Source: Thiothrix subterranea (GTDB lineage Bacteria; Pseudomonadota; Gammaproteobacteria; Thiotrichales; Thiotrichaceae). Taken from it: a DNA stretch of 64,000 nt. The stretch lies in NCBI RefSeq assembly GCF_016772315.1, contig NZ_CP053482.1, positions 2,666,001 through 2,730,000 on the forward strand, written 5' to 3'. Both the position numbers and the translations under genes were made by a program. Below, piece after piece: positions 24,250 to 33,728 of the stretch. Under the pieces are notes generated by a model, which saw nothing but the letters and a program-made list of their open reading frames with translations, made no database searches and had not been told where the DNA came from. Positions within the stretch are counted from its first letter, which is position 1. Every line of letters starts with the position of its first letter.

Positions 24250-25209
24250 CACGTTGTAAGAACGCTGTTCCCACTCGCGCAGAATCTTCAAATCCCGCGC
24301 AGGCAAATACGCATAAGCCTCCATCTGATCACGCAACACCGCCTCCGCTACCGTGGTCGGCACGCCCTTGCGGTTGAGCATGAGGAAATACCACGCAAAC
24401 GGATACCCCACCTTGCGGTCAAAACTGTGCAGGGCTTTTGCCATTTCCGCCCCACTCAAACCGTGGTTTTCCGCAAAATCCGTCACCTTGTCAGTAAACG
24501 TCGCCGTCGGCTTGATATTGTAATGTTCCGCCTTGTCGCTGCCCTGATACCCTTGCAAAACCATAACCCAATGCTGGCAAAAAGTGGCTTCATTATGCCC
24601 CGCACTGCTGTTCTGCCAGTCCTGCATAAAGCGCAGCAGGTTTTGCACATGACGGCTGTGGAAATTCTGGTCGGCAAATACCTCCGCCATCGCCTGCAAG
24701 CGGCGGAAACGGTAATGCGGCTTGCCCACAGGTTCGGGTTCGAGGCGCGGAAAATCCACCGGATCAAGGAACTCTTCCACGCTATCCGGCAGGAAATCAG
24801 GGTCGGAAAGTGGGCGATCCAGCACTTCCTGCAACACTTCCACCTCAAGCTGGATAAAATCCTGCGGCTTGTCGCCCGTCGATGCGGTGAAATACAGCGT
24901 CGTGCCACTGATTTTGGTGGCAAACAGGATTTGCTCCGAACACTTGTCTAACAAGGTTTCAATATCACCGCCGGACTCGGTTTCTGCCCACAAGCGTAAA
25001 TTGCTGGCAATCGGCTGCATATTAAGGTTCACCACGCCACCTAAATGATGCCAGCCACCGCGTTCCAGCACTTTCTCAAAGCTGAGATTGAGCGGCGCAA
25101 ACAGGGCATTAATGGTGTGCAGCAAGGCTTCGTGCGTTGCGCCCACTGCCAGTTCTGGGCATTGCGCGGCGAGTTTTTTAGCTTGCCAGTCGAATTCAGT
25201 CATTGTCAT
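24247..25209 (-). CDS. Unrecognised 320-aa protein of the nifH operon
   Basis: I do not recognise this family. The 320-aa protein begins MTMTEFDWQAKKLAAQCPEL. It has no signal peptide, membrane helix or cysteine cluster, and is rich in Phe/Trp/His in its second half (FCQHWVMVLQGYQGSDKAEHY, VGYPFAWYFLMLNRKG). Two candidate ATGs (25209, 25203) follow a GGGAG site. It overlaps the 3' end of the broken LRV gene, so translation may depend on that gene and be affected by the IS630 insertion. Confidence 0.6.
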   Translation of the reverse strand: MTMTEFDWQAKKLAAQCPELAVGATHEALLHTINALFAPLNLSFEKVLERGGWHHLGGVVNLNMQPIASNLRLWAETESGGDIETLLDKCSEQILFATKISGTTLYFTASTGDKPQDFIQLEVEVLQEVLDRPLSDPDFLPDSVEEFLDPVDFPRLEPEPVGKPHYRFRRLQAMAEVFADQNFHSRHVQNLLRFMQDWQNSSAGHNEATFCQHWVMVLQGYQGSDKAEHYNIKPTATFTDKVTDFAENHGLSGAEMAKALHSFDRKVGYPFAWYFLMLNRKGVPTTVAEAVLRDQMEAYAYLPARDLKILREWEQRSYNV

Positions 25210-25430
25210 CCATCTCCCGAAGCCGCTGACGGGCGACTTCCTTCACATCGGGGTCAGTGTCGTGTTCCAGTATTTCCAGCATCCCACGGGTAGCACGTTC
25301 GGCAGCTTGCAGACGCACGCCCCAATCGGGGTCATCCAGCAAGGCGCTCAAGGCTTCCGGCTGAATGCGTTCCGCCACAATGCGGCGAATTTCCGGCTCA
25401 ATATCATGCAGCATCAGCCCTAGTGCATCG

Positions 25431-26126
25431 TCATTCCTTAGATTTGGGATAAATGGATTTGAGTTTACAGCGTGCATCGCTGATGTTCATCTGCCAATCC
25501 ACCCCACGCTGCTGGCTATTCACGTCGGTAGACCATGCTGCAATTTCTTTCTGTAAGGTTTCAATATCGCCAATACGGCGACCTGATACACACTGGCGCG
25601 TCATGGAACTCAATTCATTTTCAGCGATGTTGAGCCAACTGCCATGTTTAGGGGTATGGCAGAACTCAATCCGACGTACCAATGCCCGCGCCCGTTCCGG
25701 TTCAAAGGCTTCATAAAATGCACCCTTGGTGTGGGTGTTAAGGTTGTCGCTAACCAAGGTGATTTTGTCACACTCCGCGTAACGCCCTTCCAGCAGCTCG
25801 GCAACTTCAATCGCCCAGTCCACTTTCGTCCGGCGTGGTCGGGCATGGGCTTCGCGCCAACCCGATAGCGGTTCGGTGAACATAAAGATGCTGGCTGTAC
25901 CCGCCCGTTCGTATTCGTAATCCACCCGACGGGGATGGATTTGGGTCGCTGCAATCGGTTGACGGGTTTCTTTGGTGAGCTGCACGGGTTGCTCATCCAT
26001 GCAAATCACCGGATGCTGGGCATCATAGGGTTTCGCATAGGTTTCAAGCACTTCCTCCATATTAGCCACAAACTCGGCATCACTGTCCGGTGGGATAACC
26101 CAATATTGGAGCTTGCGCGAGGTCAT
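25431..26126 (-). CDS. IS630-family transposase, catalytic part (orfB)
   Basis: The 231-aa frame holds the DDE catalytic triad: D in ICMDEQPV, D in LVSDNLNTHTKG, E in HGSWLNIAENELSSM. It lacks its own convincing ribosome-binding site and overlaps orfA by four bases. A run of eight A residues just upstream allows a frameshift, so the active enzyme is probably an orfA-orfB fusion. Confidence 0.88.
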   Translation of the reverse strand: MTSRKLQYWVIPPDSDAEFVANMEEVLETYAKPYDAQHPVICMDEQPVQLTKETRQPIAATQIHPRRVDYEYERAGTASIFMFTEPLSGWREAHARPRRTKVDWAIEVAELLEGRYAECDKITLVSDNLNTHTKGAFYEAFEPERARALVRRIEFCHTPKHGSWLNIAENELSSMTRQCVSGRRIGDIETLQKEIAAWSTDVNSQQRGVDWQMNISDARCKLKSIYPKSKE

Positions 26127-26566
26127 ACCGTTTTTTTTAGCATCTTCCGTAGGGTTTCGTGGCTAACCGACTCCACGATCGCCAATTCAATCACGTGGCG
26201 GGTGAGCAGGCGCAATGACCAGTTGGCATAACCCGCTGGCGGCGAACCTAAGCGCAACGCGATAATCTTCGCCTCTTGTTCGCCATCCAGTATTGTTGGG
26301 ATGGGTGGGTGTTCACGTCGCTTGCCGTCCAATGCCTGCTGAAAACCGTGCTGCACCAACTGTTGGCGAATATTTTCAACGGTCTTTGTCCGGCAGTTGA
26401 AGGCTTCAGCTATCTGACGGTCTGTCCAGTTGGCTCCTTCTACATCAGCTTTCAGCAAAATCTGTGCACGGCGGACTCTTTGTCCACTGCCACGGAGTTT
26501 CTTGATGGTTTCTTCAAGGAGCTGACGCTCTTCATCGCTTAAGCGGACAATGTATTTCTTTTGCAT
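26123..26566 (-). CDS. IS630-family transposase, N-terminal DNA-binding part (orfA)
   Basis: The 147-aa product has two helix-turn-helix regions (VRRAQILLKADVEGANWTDRQIAEAFNCRTKTVENIRQQLV and WSLRLLTRHVIELAIVESVSHETLRKML). It ends LKKTV, where the A8 run (26131-26138 on the plus strand as T8) permits shifting into orfB. Confidence 0.88.
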   Translation of the reverse strand: MQKKYIVRLSDEERQLLEETIKKLRGSGQRVRRAQILLKADVEGANWTDRQIAEAFNCRTKTVENIRQQLVQHGFQQALDGKRREHPPIPTILDGEQEAKIIALRLGSPPAGYANWSLRLLTRHVIELAIVESVSHETLRKMLKKTV

Positions 26567-27135
26567 GGGCTAACCTTTCGTGTGTTGCCCATAGCATCTA
26601 CCTAAATCAGGTGACTTAAAACCCTAATTTCTGAATTTGGCAATGCACTAGACTTTCCGGCGGCAAACGGCGGGCAACACTCATGCGTACTTCGCGGTCG
26701 GTGTCACAAATCATGCGGAACAAACGTCCGGCAGGCATCCGCCGCGCCACGTATTTGCGCACCAAATAATCGTGGTCATTGACCAGTGCTTCGAGCTGTT
26801 CCGCAGGCAAACGGTCGGCAACGGTAATGCGCACTTCGCGGTCACTATCGCCAATTAGCCGATACAACTCATCCACAGGCAAGCGGTAAGCCAACACGCG
26901 GCGTACCACCTCATCCGGGTCATCAATCAGTTCCAGCAGGCGTTGTTGGGAAATGTACCGTGCGGCAATCGCCCGCCGTTCCCAAAAATCATCCCCGGTA
27001 TAGCTTTGCGCCAAATCGGGGTTTTCGCGGAAAAAGCGTTCGATTTGCCGCCCGCTCATCGCTTGTACGCAAGCATCGCCCGGTTTGCAGCGGCCTTTTT
27101 CCAGCCTATCCGCATGGTGCGGGCAGGTGGCGCAA

Positions 27136-27408
27136 TCACTCATCATCCTCACCCAGTTCAGCGATCACCACGCCGCTTGCCGCTTCCAGACTCGGCGTGA
27201 AGCACAGGCAATGGTTGCTGCTATCCACCAGATAGACGTTGAAACCCTTGCCTTGTGCGGCAGGTTGCGGGCCACACACGTCGTCATCCATGCACCAAGT
27301 AAAATGCAGTTCGGGGAAATGCGCCCGCAAGTAGGTCAGATTGCTGTCAGCCAAGCCGTGTTGTGTGACCTGTTCCACCACACTGGCAAGCTGTTCCGGG
27401 GTCATCAT
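27136..27408 (-). CDS. Small nif-cluster protein (possibly DUF6129)
   Basis: This 90-aa protein, M(M)TPEQLASVVEQVTQHGLA then FPELHFTWCMDDDVCGPQPAAQGKGFNVYLVDSSNHCLCFT, is coupled to both neighbours: its start overlaps the NifX/NifY-like stop and its end overlaps the LRV start. It looks like a short conserved family of nif operons that I associate with DUF6129, from memory only. Three cysteines are present without a classical cluster motif. Confidence 0.6.
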   Translation of the reverse strand: MMTPEQLASVVEQVTQHGLADSNLTYLRAHFPELHFTWCMDDDVCGPQPAAQGKGFNVYLVDSSNHCLCFTPSLEAASGVVIAELGEDDE

Positions 27409-27878
27409 CCTTCGGCCTCAAGCAGTTCATCATCGTCGTCATCGCCAGAGAAACGGGCGCGTGCTTGCGCATCCTTGCCCATGACTTTGCCCAACCACGG
27501 TGAAGGGTTTGCCAATGCCGATTGCAGCTTTTCCAGCAATTCGCTGGTGGGTACAACCGTCACTTGCTTGATCGGGTGAATGCCTTTCTTAATGATTTTG
27601 GCGGCAGCGGGGCCACCGACCGAGGCGATGAACAAGACTTGGCAATCCAGAATCAAACTAGCGCGGTAGGCATTTTTATCTTCTTCGGCTTCATCGTCGC
27701 CGACGTCGCGCACGTCGATCAGACGGTATGCAGTTTGCGATACCTGATACACCAGAAAGCGTTCGCAAGAACCAAAATGCCCGTTCAGCAGGTCGCCGCT
27801 GTTAGACGCGCACGCGACACGGATCGAATCCGGCATGTCGCCATCGGTATAGGGCAGGGGAGTCGGGATATTGCTCAT
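27405..27878 (-). CDS. NifX/NifY-family FeMo-co binding protein
   Basis: The 157-aa product has the dinitrogenase iron-molybdenum cofactor domain: IRVACASNSGDLLNGHFGSCERFLVYQVS, LILDCQVLFIASVGGPAAAKIIKKGIHPIKQV and a C-terminal NPSPWLGKVMGK. Acidic stretches sit at the C-terminus (SGDDDDDELLEAEG). In nifHDK operons this position is held by NifY, which stabilises apo-NifDK or carries cofactor. I leave the symbol open because NifX and NifY cannot be told apart by eye. It is distinct from nifX at 21224. Confidence 0.85.
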   Translation of the reverse strand: MSNIPTPLPYTDGDMPDSIRVACASNSGDLLNGHFGSCERFLVYQVSQTAYRLIDVRDVGDDEAEEDKNAYRASLILDCQVLFIASVGGPAAAKIIKKGIHPIKQVTVVPTSELLEKLQSALANPSPWLGKVMGKDAQARARFSGDDDDDELLEAEG

Positions 27879-27898
27879 GTGCGGCTCCTAGAATTCTT

Positions 27899-27970
27899 CG
27901 TAGGGGCGACCGGCTGGTCGCCCTCTCAGGATCGGGATTGAAGAGGGCGACCAGCCGGTCGCCCCTACAT
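27899..27970. repeat. Pair of inverted REP-like palindromes
   Basis: CGTAGGGGCGACCGGCTGGT... (27899 on) and ...GACCAGCCGGTCGCCCCTAC (to 27967) are two opposed copies around the spacer TCAGGATCGGGATTGA. They fill the gap between the ferredoxin and the NifX/NifY-like gene. Confidence 0.85.
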
Positions 27971-28164
27971 TAAACGTATTCGATGCAGCCATCTTCCATG
28001 CACACTTTCAGGCACTGTGGCTCGTCGAACTCGCCTTCGCACTCGGTGCAGGTGTCTTCAACGATTTTGTAAGCGCCTTTGAACGGCTTGATGGATTTGG
28101 TGGGGCATTTGGGTTCGCAATCGCCGCACGAGGTACAAATGTTTCTGTCAATTTTCAAAGCCAT
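27970..28164 (-). CDS. 2[4Fe-4S] ferredoxin of the nifHDK operon
   Basis: The 64-aa ferredoxin has CTSCGDCEPKCP and a second cluster with the extended spacing C-x2-C-x8-C-x3-C (CTECEGEFDEPQCLKVC), typical of the small FdxN/YfhL-like ferredoxins near nif genes. The start at 28164 follows AAAGGAGA. It is a candidate electron donor to the Fe protein or to NifB chemistry. Confidence 0.9.
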   Translation of the reverse strand: MALKIDRNICTSCGDCEPKCPTKSIKPFKGAYKIVEDTCTECEGEFDEPQCLKVCMEDGCIEYV

Positions 28165-28193
28165 GAGTATTCTCCTTTCACTGGGTTCAGCAT

Positions 28194-28406
28194 TCAGCCG
28201 CGCTTGAAACGCAGCGTGGTCGGAAAAGCGGGTGGGGGGCTGATCGGGTCGATGTACCACTTGGAACCATCAGTTAACTCGACAGTGCCACCCCATTCTT
28301 CCGCCGTATCTTTCTCGACTGTCGCAACCGTTTCTTCCATGTCTTGTTTGGCGACATAAAATTGCAAGTTGCCATCGGGCTTGCGGCGGATCATCACGTT
28401 AGGCAT
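28194..28406 (-). CDS. nifT: NifT/FixU protein
   Basis: The 70-aa NifT has the family start MPNVMIRRKPDGNLQFYVAK and the core WGGTVELTDGSKWYIDP. nifT directly follows nifK in many diazotrophs; its function is unknown and it is dispensable where tested. Confidence 0.93.
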   Translation of the reverse strand: MPNVMIRRKPDGNLQFYVAKQDMEETVATVEKDTAEEWGGTVELTDGSKWYIDPISPPPAFPTTLRFKRG

Positions 28407-28426
28407 AGGGTTTCTCCAGGATGAGC

Positions 28427-28450
28427 AGGGGCAACCGGCCGGTTGCCCCT
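28427..28450. repeat. REP-like palindrome between nifK and nifT
   Basis: AGGGGCAACCGG followed by its exact complement CCGGTTGCCCCT makes a perfect 24-bp palindrome, a sequence variant of the GTAGGGGCGACCGG family (CAACC for CGACC with both arms changed together). Confidence 0.85.
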
Positions 28451-28470
28451 ACGGGGGATCAGACCAATAA

Positions 28471-30042
28471 TTAACGAACCAAGTCGTAGTTATAATCCGT
28501 AGTCCCCATCCCACGAGTTTCCTCGTCCAGACGCTCCAACACTGCATTGGTCAAGGTGCGCAACATGTATATTGCACCTTCATAACCCAGTGTGGTGTCG
28601 CGGTGCATGTGGTGGCGGTCGAAGATTGGGAAGCCGATGCGGATCAACGGTACTTCAAACTCTTTGCCTTTGTGCAGCGTGTCACGTTGGATGAACTTGC
28701 CGTAGCTGTTGCCAATCATGAAGTCCGGCTTGTTGGTGAACATCAGTGAACGGAAATGCCACAAGTCTTTGCTGATGTGAACTTCGCAGTTTGTGCCGTA
28801 AGGGGAAGAAGCCAGCAGTGCTTCTACTTCCTTTTTCCAACGCTTGTTGGCATGGGAGCAGAGGATGTGGGTAGGTTCTGCACCGACTTCCAGCAGGAAC
28901 TTAGTCATACCCAGCACGAAATCCGCATCGCCGTAGAGACCAAATTTCTTGCCATGCAACCAAGCGTGGGAGTCGGTCAGCATATCGACCAAACGACCAC
29001 GTTCAGTCAGCAGCTTGTCAGAAATAGGCTTGCCAGTGATTTCGGAGACTTTCATCAGGAAATCATCTGTCCAGTCCAGACCCATCGGGATGTTGATTTT
29101 AGGCGCAGTGTGTTTCCACGTGCCTTGCACAAACTTCTTGGTCTTTTCCAACTGCCAAGGTTGCAGCAACAAAGTGTCATACGCATTGGGCGCGTCTTTG
29201 ACTTCATCCATTGTTGTGCCGCCCGCGTACATGCGGAATGTGCCGTCAGCAGGCGTATCCAGCACTTCAGTCGGGTCAGACAGCAGCGTGGCGTCCACAC
29301 CCATGTCCGCCATCATGCGCTTGATCACGCGGAAGTTGCCCAAGTAAGTCTCGAAACCCGGCACAAGGTTGATCTTGCCGTTGCTGCCGACTTCCTTGCC
29401 TTCCATGTGGTTCAGGGTGAAATAGCGGGCAATGCCTTCAAACATATTGTCCCAACCCGTGGTGTGCGAACCGACGAAGCTAGGGGTATGCGCGAATGGC
29501 ACGGGGTAATCCGCCGGGATATGCCCTTCTTTGCGAGAGTTGCCGATGAACGCATTCAAGTCGTCACCGATAACTTCCGCCATGCAGGTGGTGGAAACCG
29601 CGATCATGTCCGGTTTGTACATCGCCTTGGCGTTTTCCAGACCGTCATACATGTTCTTCTGACCACCGAAAACCGCTGCATCTTCTGTCATGGAGTCAGA
29701 AACGCACGAAATCGGCTCTTTGAAATGGCGGTTGAAGTAAGTACGGAAATACGCCACGCAACCTTGTGAACCGTGCACATACGGCAAGGTTTTCTCAAAG
29801 CCGAGTGCGCACAGTACCGCGCCTAAGGGTTGGCAGGCTTTCGCCGGGTTAACGGTCAGGGCTTCACGCGCAAAGTTCAGATCCTGATATTCCTTGGTGG
29901 TAGACCACAAGAAAGTTTCCTGAATCTTTTCGTCGGAGTGACGCTCTTCGTAGTTATCCTGCTTGTTTTTAATACTGGCTTTGTACTCGTCATTGCGGAA
30001 CAAAGGGTAGCTGGGTTGGATGTTATCAACAGCTTGGCTCAT
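28471..30042 (-). CDS. nifK: Nitrogenase MoFe protein beta chain
   Basis: NifK (523 aa) forms the alpha2beta2 MoFe protein with NifD and shares the P-cluster. The ligands fall at the same numbers as in Azotobacter: C70 (NPAKACQPLGAV), C95 (HGSQGCVAYF), C153 (STTCMAEVIGDD) and S188 (HTPSFVG). The start follows a GGAG-type site, and the gap to nifD is filled by palindromic repeats. Confidence 0.98.
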   Translation of the reverse strand: MSQAVDNIQPSYPLFRNDEYKASIKNKQDNYEERHSDEKIQETFLWSTTKEYQDLNFAREALTVNPAKACQPLGAVLCALGFEKTLPYVHGSQGCVAYFRTYFNRHFKEPISCVSDSMTEDAAVFGGQKNMYDGLENAKAMYKPDMIAVSTTCMAEVIGDDLNAFIGNSRKEGHIPADYPVPFAHTPSFVGSHTTGWDNMFEGIARYFTLNHMEGKEVGSNGKINLVPGFETYLGNFRVIKRMMADMGVDATLLSDPTEVLDTPADGTFRMYAGGTTMDEVKDAPNAYDTLLLQPWQLEKTKKFVQGTWKHTAPKINIPMGLDWTDDFLMKVSEITGKPISDKLLTERGRLVDMLTDSHAWLHGKKFGLYGDADFVLGMTKFLLEVGAEPTHILCSHANKRWKKEVEALLASSPYGTNCEVHISKDLWHFRSLMFTNKPDFMIGNSYGKFIQRDTLHKGKEFEVPLIRIGFPIFDRHHMHRDTTLGYEGAIYMLRTLTNAVLERLDEETRGMGTTDYNYDLVR

Positions 30043-30100
30043 GTCATTTCTCCTCCCGCGCCGCTAATCTGCGGACAACGGGTAGTAAATTTACAATCTG

Positions 30101-30206
30101 TGGGGCGACCGCCGGATGTTGACCGGATGTCCCCGGATTGGGCGACCGCCGGTCGCCCCTACATGGAATCTTCACCGTAGGGGCGACCGGCTGGTCGCCC
30201 TCTTCG
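30101..30206. repeat. Cluster of REP-like palindromes between nifD and nifK
   Basis: A degenerate half copy (GGGGCGACCGCCGG at 30102) is followed by a full copy at about 30140-30162 (GGGCGACCGCCGGTCGCCCC) and another at about 30176-30206 (CGTAGGGGCGACCGGCTGGT). Stable hairpins here should form in the nifHDK mRNA. Confidence 0.85.
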
Positions 30207-30208
30207 GC

Positions 30209-31687
30209 TTACGCAGCAGCAGCAATCGCTGGTGCTGCTTCGTCCTTGATCCACGGCGCTTTCATCTTGCCCCAGCAAGGGTTGTTCAGCGTCATGTCCA
30301 TGTCACGGGCGAAGATGGCGAAGCCGTCATAGCCGTGATAAGGGCCGGAGTAGTCCCAAGAGTGCATTTGGCGGAATGGGATACCCATTTTCTGGAAGAT
30401 GTACTTTTCCTTGATGCCTGCACCGATCAGATCCGGTTTGACCTTTTTGACGAATTCTTCAAATTCGTAGCCAGTCACGTCGTCATAGATCAGGGTCGCG
30501 TTGCCCATGTCTTTGATAGTACGGTCGTAGTCGTCGTTATGCGCGAACTCGTAACCAGTACCCACGACTTCCATGCCAAGGTCTTCATACGCACCGATAA
30601 CGTGACGTGGGCGCAAGCCACCGACGTACAGCATGACGCGCTTGCCTTCCAGACGTGGACGGTATTTGGCAATGACTGCATCGTATTGGGCTTTGTAACG
30701 CTCAATCACGCGCTCTGCGCCTTCCTTGATGGTGTCGTCGAAGTAGCCCGCAATCTTACGCAGGGATTCGGCGATTTTGGTCGGGCCAAAGAAGTTGTAT
30801 TCAACCCAAGGAATACCGTACTTCTCTTCCATGTGGCGGCTGATGTAGTTCATGGAACGGTAGCAGTGCAGCAGGTTCAGCTTCACTTTAGGGGTCAGTT
30901 CCATTTCAGCTAGCGTGCCGTCACCAGACCATTGGGAAACCACGCGCAGACCCATTTCTTCCAACAAGGTGCGGGAAGACCATGCGTCACCGCCGATGTT
31001 GTAGTCGCCGATGATGGAAACGTCATACGGAGTGCCAACAAAGCTGTTGTCGCCGTCGCGCTTATCCAGCACCCAATCACGGATTGCGTCGTTAGCAATG
31101 TGGTGGCCTAAGGATTGGGAAACGCCCCGGAAGCCTTCGCAACGTACCGGTACGACTGGCTTGTTGAGTTCTTTGGAAGCTTTCTTGGAAACGGCTTCGA
31201 TGTCGTCACCGATCAAACCGATGGGGCATTCAGATTGAACAGAAATGCCTTTCGCCAATGGGAACAAGCCTTCGATTTCGTTCATGATTTTGGCGAGCTT
31301 TTTGTCGCCGCCGAATACAATGTCTTTCTCTTGGAAGTCAGAGGTGAAGTTCATCGTGCCGAAGGTGTTGATACCGGTAGTACCAACATAATAGTTACGG
31401 CGACCAGCGCGGGAATATTGTCCGCAACCGACCGGGCCGTGAGAAATGTGGATCATGTCCTTGATCGGCCCCCACACTACACCTTTAGAACCGGCGTAGG
31501 CGCAACCACGCACGGTCATTACGCCGGGCAGGGATTTGCGGTTGGAGGTAATGCACTTTTTGGACTGTTCGATGCTTTGGTCGTTGACAGTCAAATGCTT
31601 GGCGCGGTCTTTTTTCGCCTTTTCGGGATAAATTTCCAAAACCTCGGCAATGAGGGCTTCGGTTTCTTCGCGGGTCAGGTTCGTCAT
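30209..31687 (-). CDS. nifD: Nitrogenase MoFe protein alpha chain
   Basis: NifD (492 aa) binds FeMo-co and half of the P-cluster. P-cluster ligands C62, C88 and C154, cofactor ligands C275 ([10 protein letters not shown]) and H442 (QMHSWDYSG), and the active-site residues V70, Q191 and H195 all match Azotobacter numbering. This is an intact Mo-type enzyme, not VnfD/AnfD. The short Ala-rich tail (APAIAAAA) is specific to this copy. Confidence 0.98.
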   Translation of the reverse strand: MTNLTREETEALIAEVLEIYPEKAKKDRAKHLTVNDQSIEQSKKCITSNRKSLPGVMTVRGCAYAGSKGVVWGPIKDMIHISHGPVGCGQYSRAGRRNYYVGTTGINTFGTMNFTSDFQEKDIVFGGDKKLAKIMNEIEGLFPLAKGISVQSECPIGLIGDDIEAVSKKASKELNKPVVPVRCEGFRGVSQSLGHHIANDAIRDWVLDKRDGDNSFVGTPYDVSIIGDYNIGGDAWSSRTLLEEMGLRVVSQWSGDGTLAEMELTPKVKLNLLHCYRSMNYISRHMEEKYGIPWVEYNFFGPTKIAESLRKIAGYFDDTIKEGAERVIERYKAQYDAVIAKYRPRLEGKRVMLYVGGLRPRHVIGAYEDLGMEVVGTGYEFAHNDDYDRTIKDMGNATLIYDDVTGYEFEEFVKKVKPDLIGAGIKEKYIFQKMGIPFRQMHSWDYSGPYHGYDGFAIFARDMDMTLNNPCWGKMKAPWIKDEAAPAIAAAA

Positions 31688-31766
31688 GTCTAGTCTCCTG
31701 ATTCACTGCCACTAATCTGTGGACAGGTGAGGGAAGGATGGGTATGAGGGTTGGGTTTTGCCCACC

Positions 31767-31794
31767 GTAGAGACGCAAGATTTTGCGTCTCTAC
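31767..31794. repeat. Palindrome between nifH and nifD, GTAGAGACGC type
   Basis: Arms GTAGAGACGCAAGA and TTTTGCGTCTCTAC form a 28-base hairpin. An identical copy sits downstream of rho at 56308-56335. In the nifH-nifD spacer it could act as an mRNA-stabilising or attenuating hairpin that raises nifH over nifDK. Confidence 0.85.
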
Positions 31795-31814
31795 ACACCC
31801 TGCTATCCGTTTAA

Positions 31815-32786
<972 letters not shown>

Positions 32787-32820
32787 TTAACTGATTCTTA
32801 AAGAGAAATTATCTTTTACC

Positions 32821-33648
32821 ATGAAGATGACAGGTGTTGATTCCAGTCGTGTTCCCGACAATTCCGACACGTTTTGTATGGGTAAAGACAGTGCTTTCCT
32901 GCCATTCAACCGTTGTAACCTGCCCGCTCGCATCCTCGGTAGCCTGAGTTTCCAGCAACATCCCGTGCCATTAACCCTTGATGGGGTGGCAACTTTGCAT
33001 CGTTCCCTGTTTACCCACCTGCAAGCTATACCGGATGCGGCGGCGCGGGCGCAACGTTTTATGGATTACATGACGGTACATTTTTGTTTGGAGGCGTTGG
33101 AAGAGGCGGGGCTGGATGCTGGCGGCAAGCAAAAGCGTGCCAATGCCAATTATCTGCGGGTGTTGCGTGGCTGGGGGTTTGATTCCAGCGGGCGCGAGGG
33201 TGCGGTGTTGAAGGGCTGGGTGGAATCGCGCTTTGGGCTGGCGGTGCAATACCATCAGGGCAATTTCCTGCTGGATCGTTGCAAGGGGTTGTATGGCACG
33301 AATGCGCTGGAAAGCCAGCTTGACCTTGTTTATACGTATTGTCAGTATGAATTGGCTTTGTTGCATTCGCTACAATCGCACCTGACCTTGTATCGCGGGG
33401 TGAATGCGCTGGATGAGTACCGGGTGTTGAAGCGTGATGGCAAGCGGGCGGTGGTGCTGATGAATAATGTCAGTTCCTTTACCCACAGCCGCGAGCGGGC
33501 GGATGAATTTGGGGATTACGTGATTGAAGCGCGAGTGCCGCTGGTGAAGGTGTTGGGGTATTACGATTTGTTGCCGAAGTTGTTGCGGGGAGAAGGGGAG
33601 TTTTTGGTGGTGGGTGGGGTGTATGAAGTGAGCATCAATATGCACTAG
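32821..33648 (+). CDS. draT: Dinitrogenase reductase ADP-ribosyltransferase DraT
   Basis: DraT inactivates NifH by transferring ADP-ribose from NAD to Arg101 when ammonium appears or energy falls. The 275-aa sequence has the family N-terminus FNRCNLPARILGSLSFQQHP and the R-S-E transferase elements LYRGVN, SSFTHSRERADEFGDYV and LRGEGEFLVVGGVYEV (E-x-E). It is divergent from nifH. The reactivating hydrolase draG is not beside it. No good Shine-Dalgarno precedes the ATG at 32821; a start at 32878 (MGKDS) is possible. Confidence 0.93.
   Translation: MKMTGVDSSRVPDNSDTFCMGKDSAFLPFNRCNLPARILGSLSFQQHPVPLTLDGVATLHRSLFTHLQAIPDAAARAQRFMDYMTVHFCLEALEEAGLDAGGKQKRANANYLRVLRGWGFDSSGREGAVLKGWVESRFGLAVQYHQGNFLLDRCKGLYGTNALESQLDLVYTYCQYELALLHSLQSHLTLYRGVNALDEYRVLKRDGKRAVVLMNNVSSFTHSRERADEFGDYVIEARVPLVKVLGYYDLLPKLLRGEGEFLVVGGVYEVSINMH
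32875..32890. promoter_or_regulatory. NifA-type activator site for nifH, inside draT
   Basis: TGTATGGGTAAAGACA fits TGT-N10-ACA and lies 110 bp from the nifH -24 element, a normal distance for NifA looping. It falls within codons 19-24 of draT. Confidence 0.65.
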
Positions 33649-33728
33649 TTTTTTCCGTCTTACTTGTCATCGGTGGGTAATCAGCTTAACGTTGCTGTCA
33701 GACTTCATTACCCAGCAGGAAAATAACA

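Larger units (their letters stand above)
25421..26650. mobile_element. IS630-family insertion sequence with TA target duplication
   Basis: The element (25423-26648, 1226 bp) is flanked by TA dinucleotides at 25421-25422 and 26649-26650. Its ends are imperfect inverted repeats beginning GTGCATCGTCATTCCTTAGA (left) and GTGCATTGCCAAATTCAGAA (right, reverse complement). It carries two overlapping transposase frames on the minus strand. TA duplication is typical of the IS630/mariner group. The clean rejoining of the host gene confirms the borders. Confidence 0.93.
25196..27143 (-). pseudogene. 4Fe-4S leucine-rich-repeat-variant (LRV) protein, split by IS630-type insertion
   Basis: The 5' part (from 27143) encodes MSDCATCPHHADRLEKGRCK then PGDACVQ, a four-cysteine Fe-S module, followed by LRV repeats such as DPDEVVRRVLAYRLPVDELYRLIGDSDREVRITVADRLP. 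It stops being homologous at ...RRLPPESL. The 3' part resumes at GLMLHDIEPEIRRIVAERIQ and continues to the stop at 25196. Removing the element (25423-26648) and one TA copy rejoins the frame exactly, giving about 239 aa. LRV Fe-S proteins are known from Azotobacter nif regions. As it stands only truncated pieces can be made. Confidence 0.9.

Noticed and set aside
28756-29769. Long open frame antisense to nifK
   Set aside because: It is a shadow of a highly constrained gene with high third-position GC; no ribosome-binding site and no recognisable motif.
30209-31687. Alternative nitrogenase (vnf/anf)
   Set aside because: No delta subunit gene lies between nifD and nifK, and ligands and numbering match the Mo enzyme.
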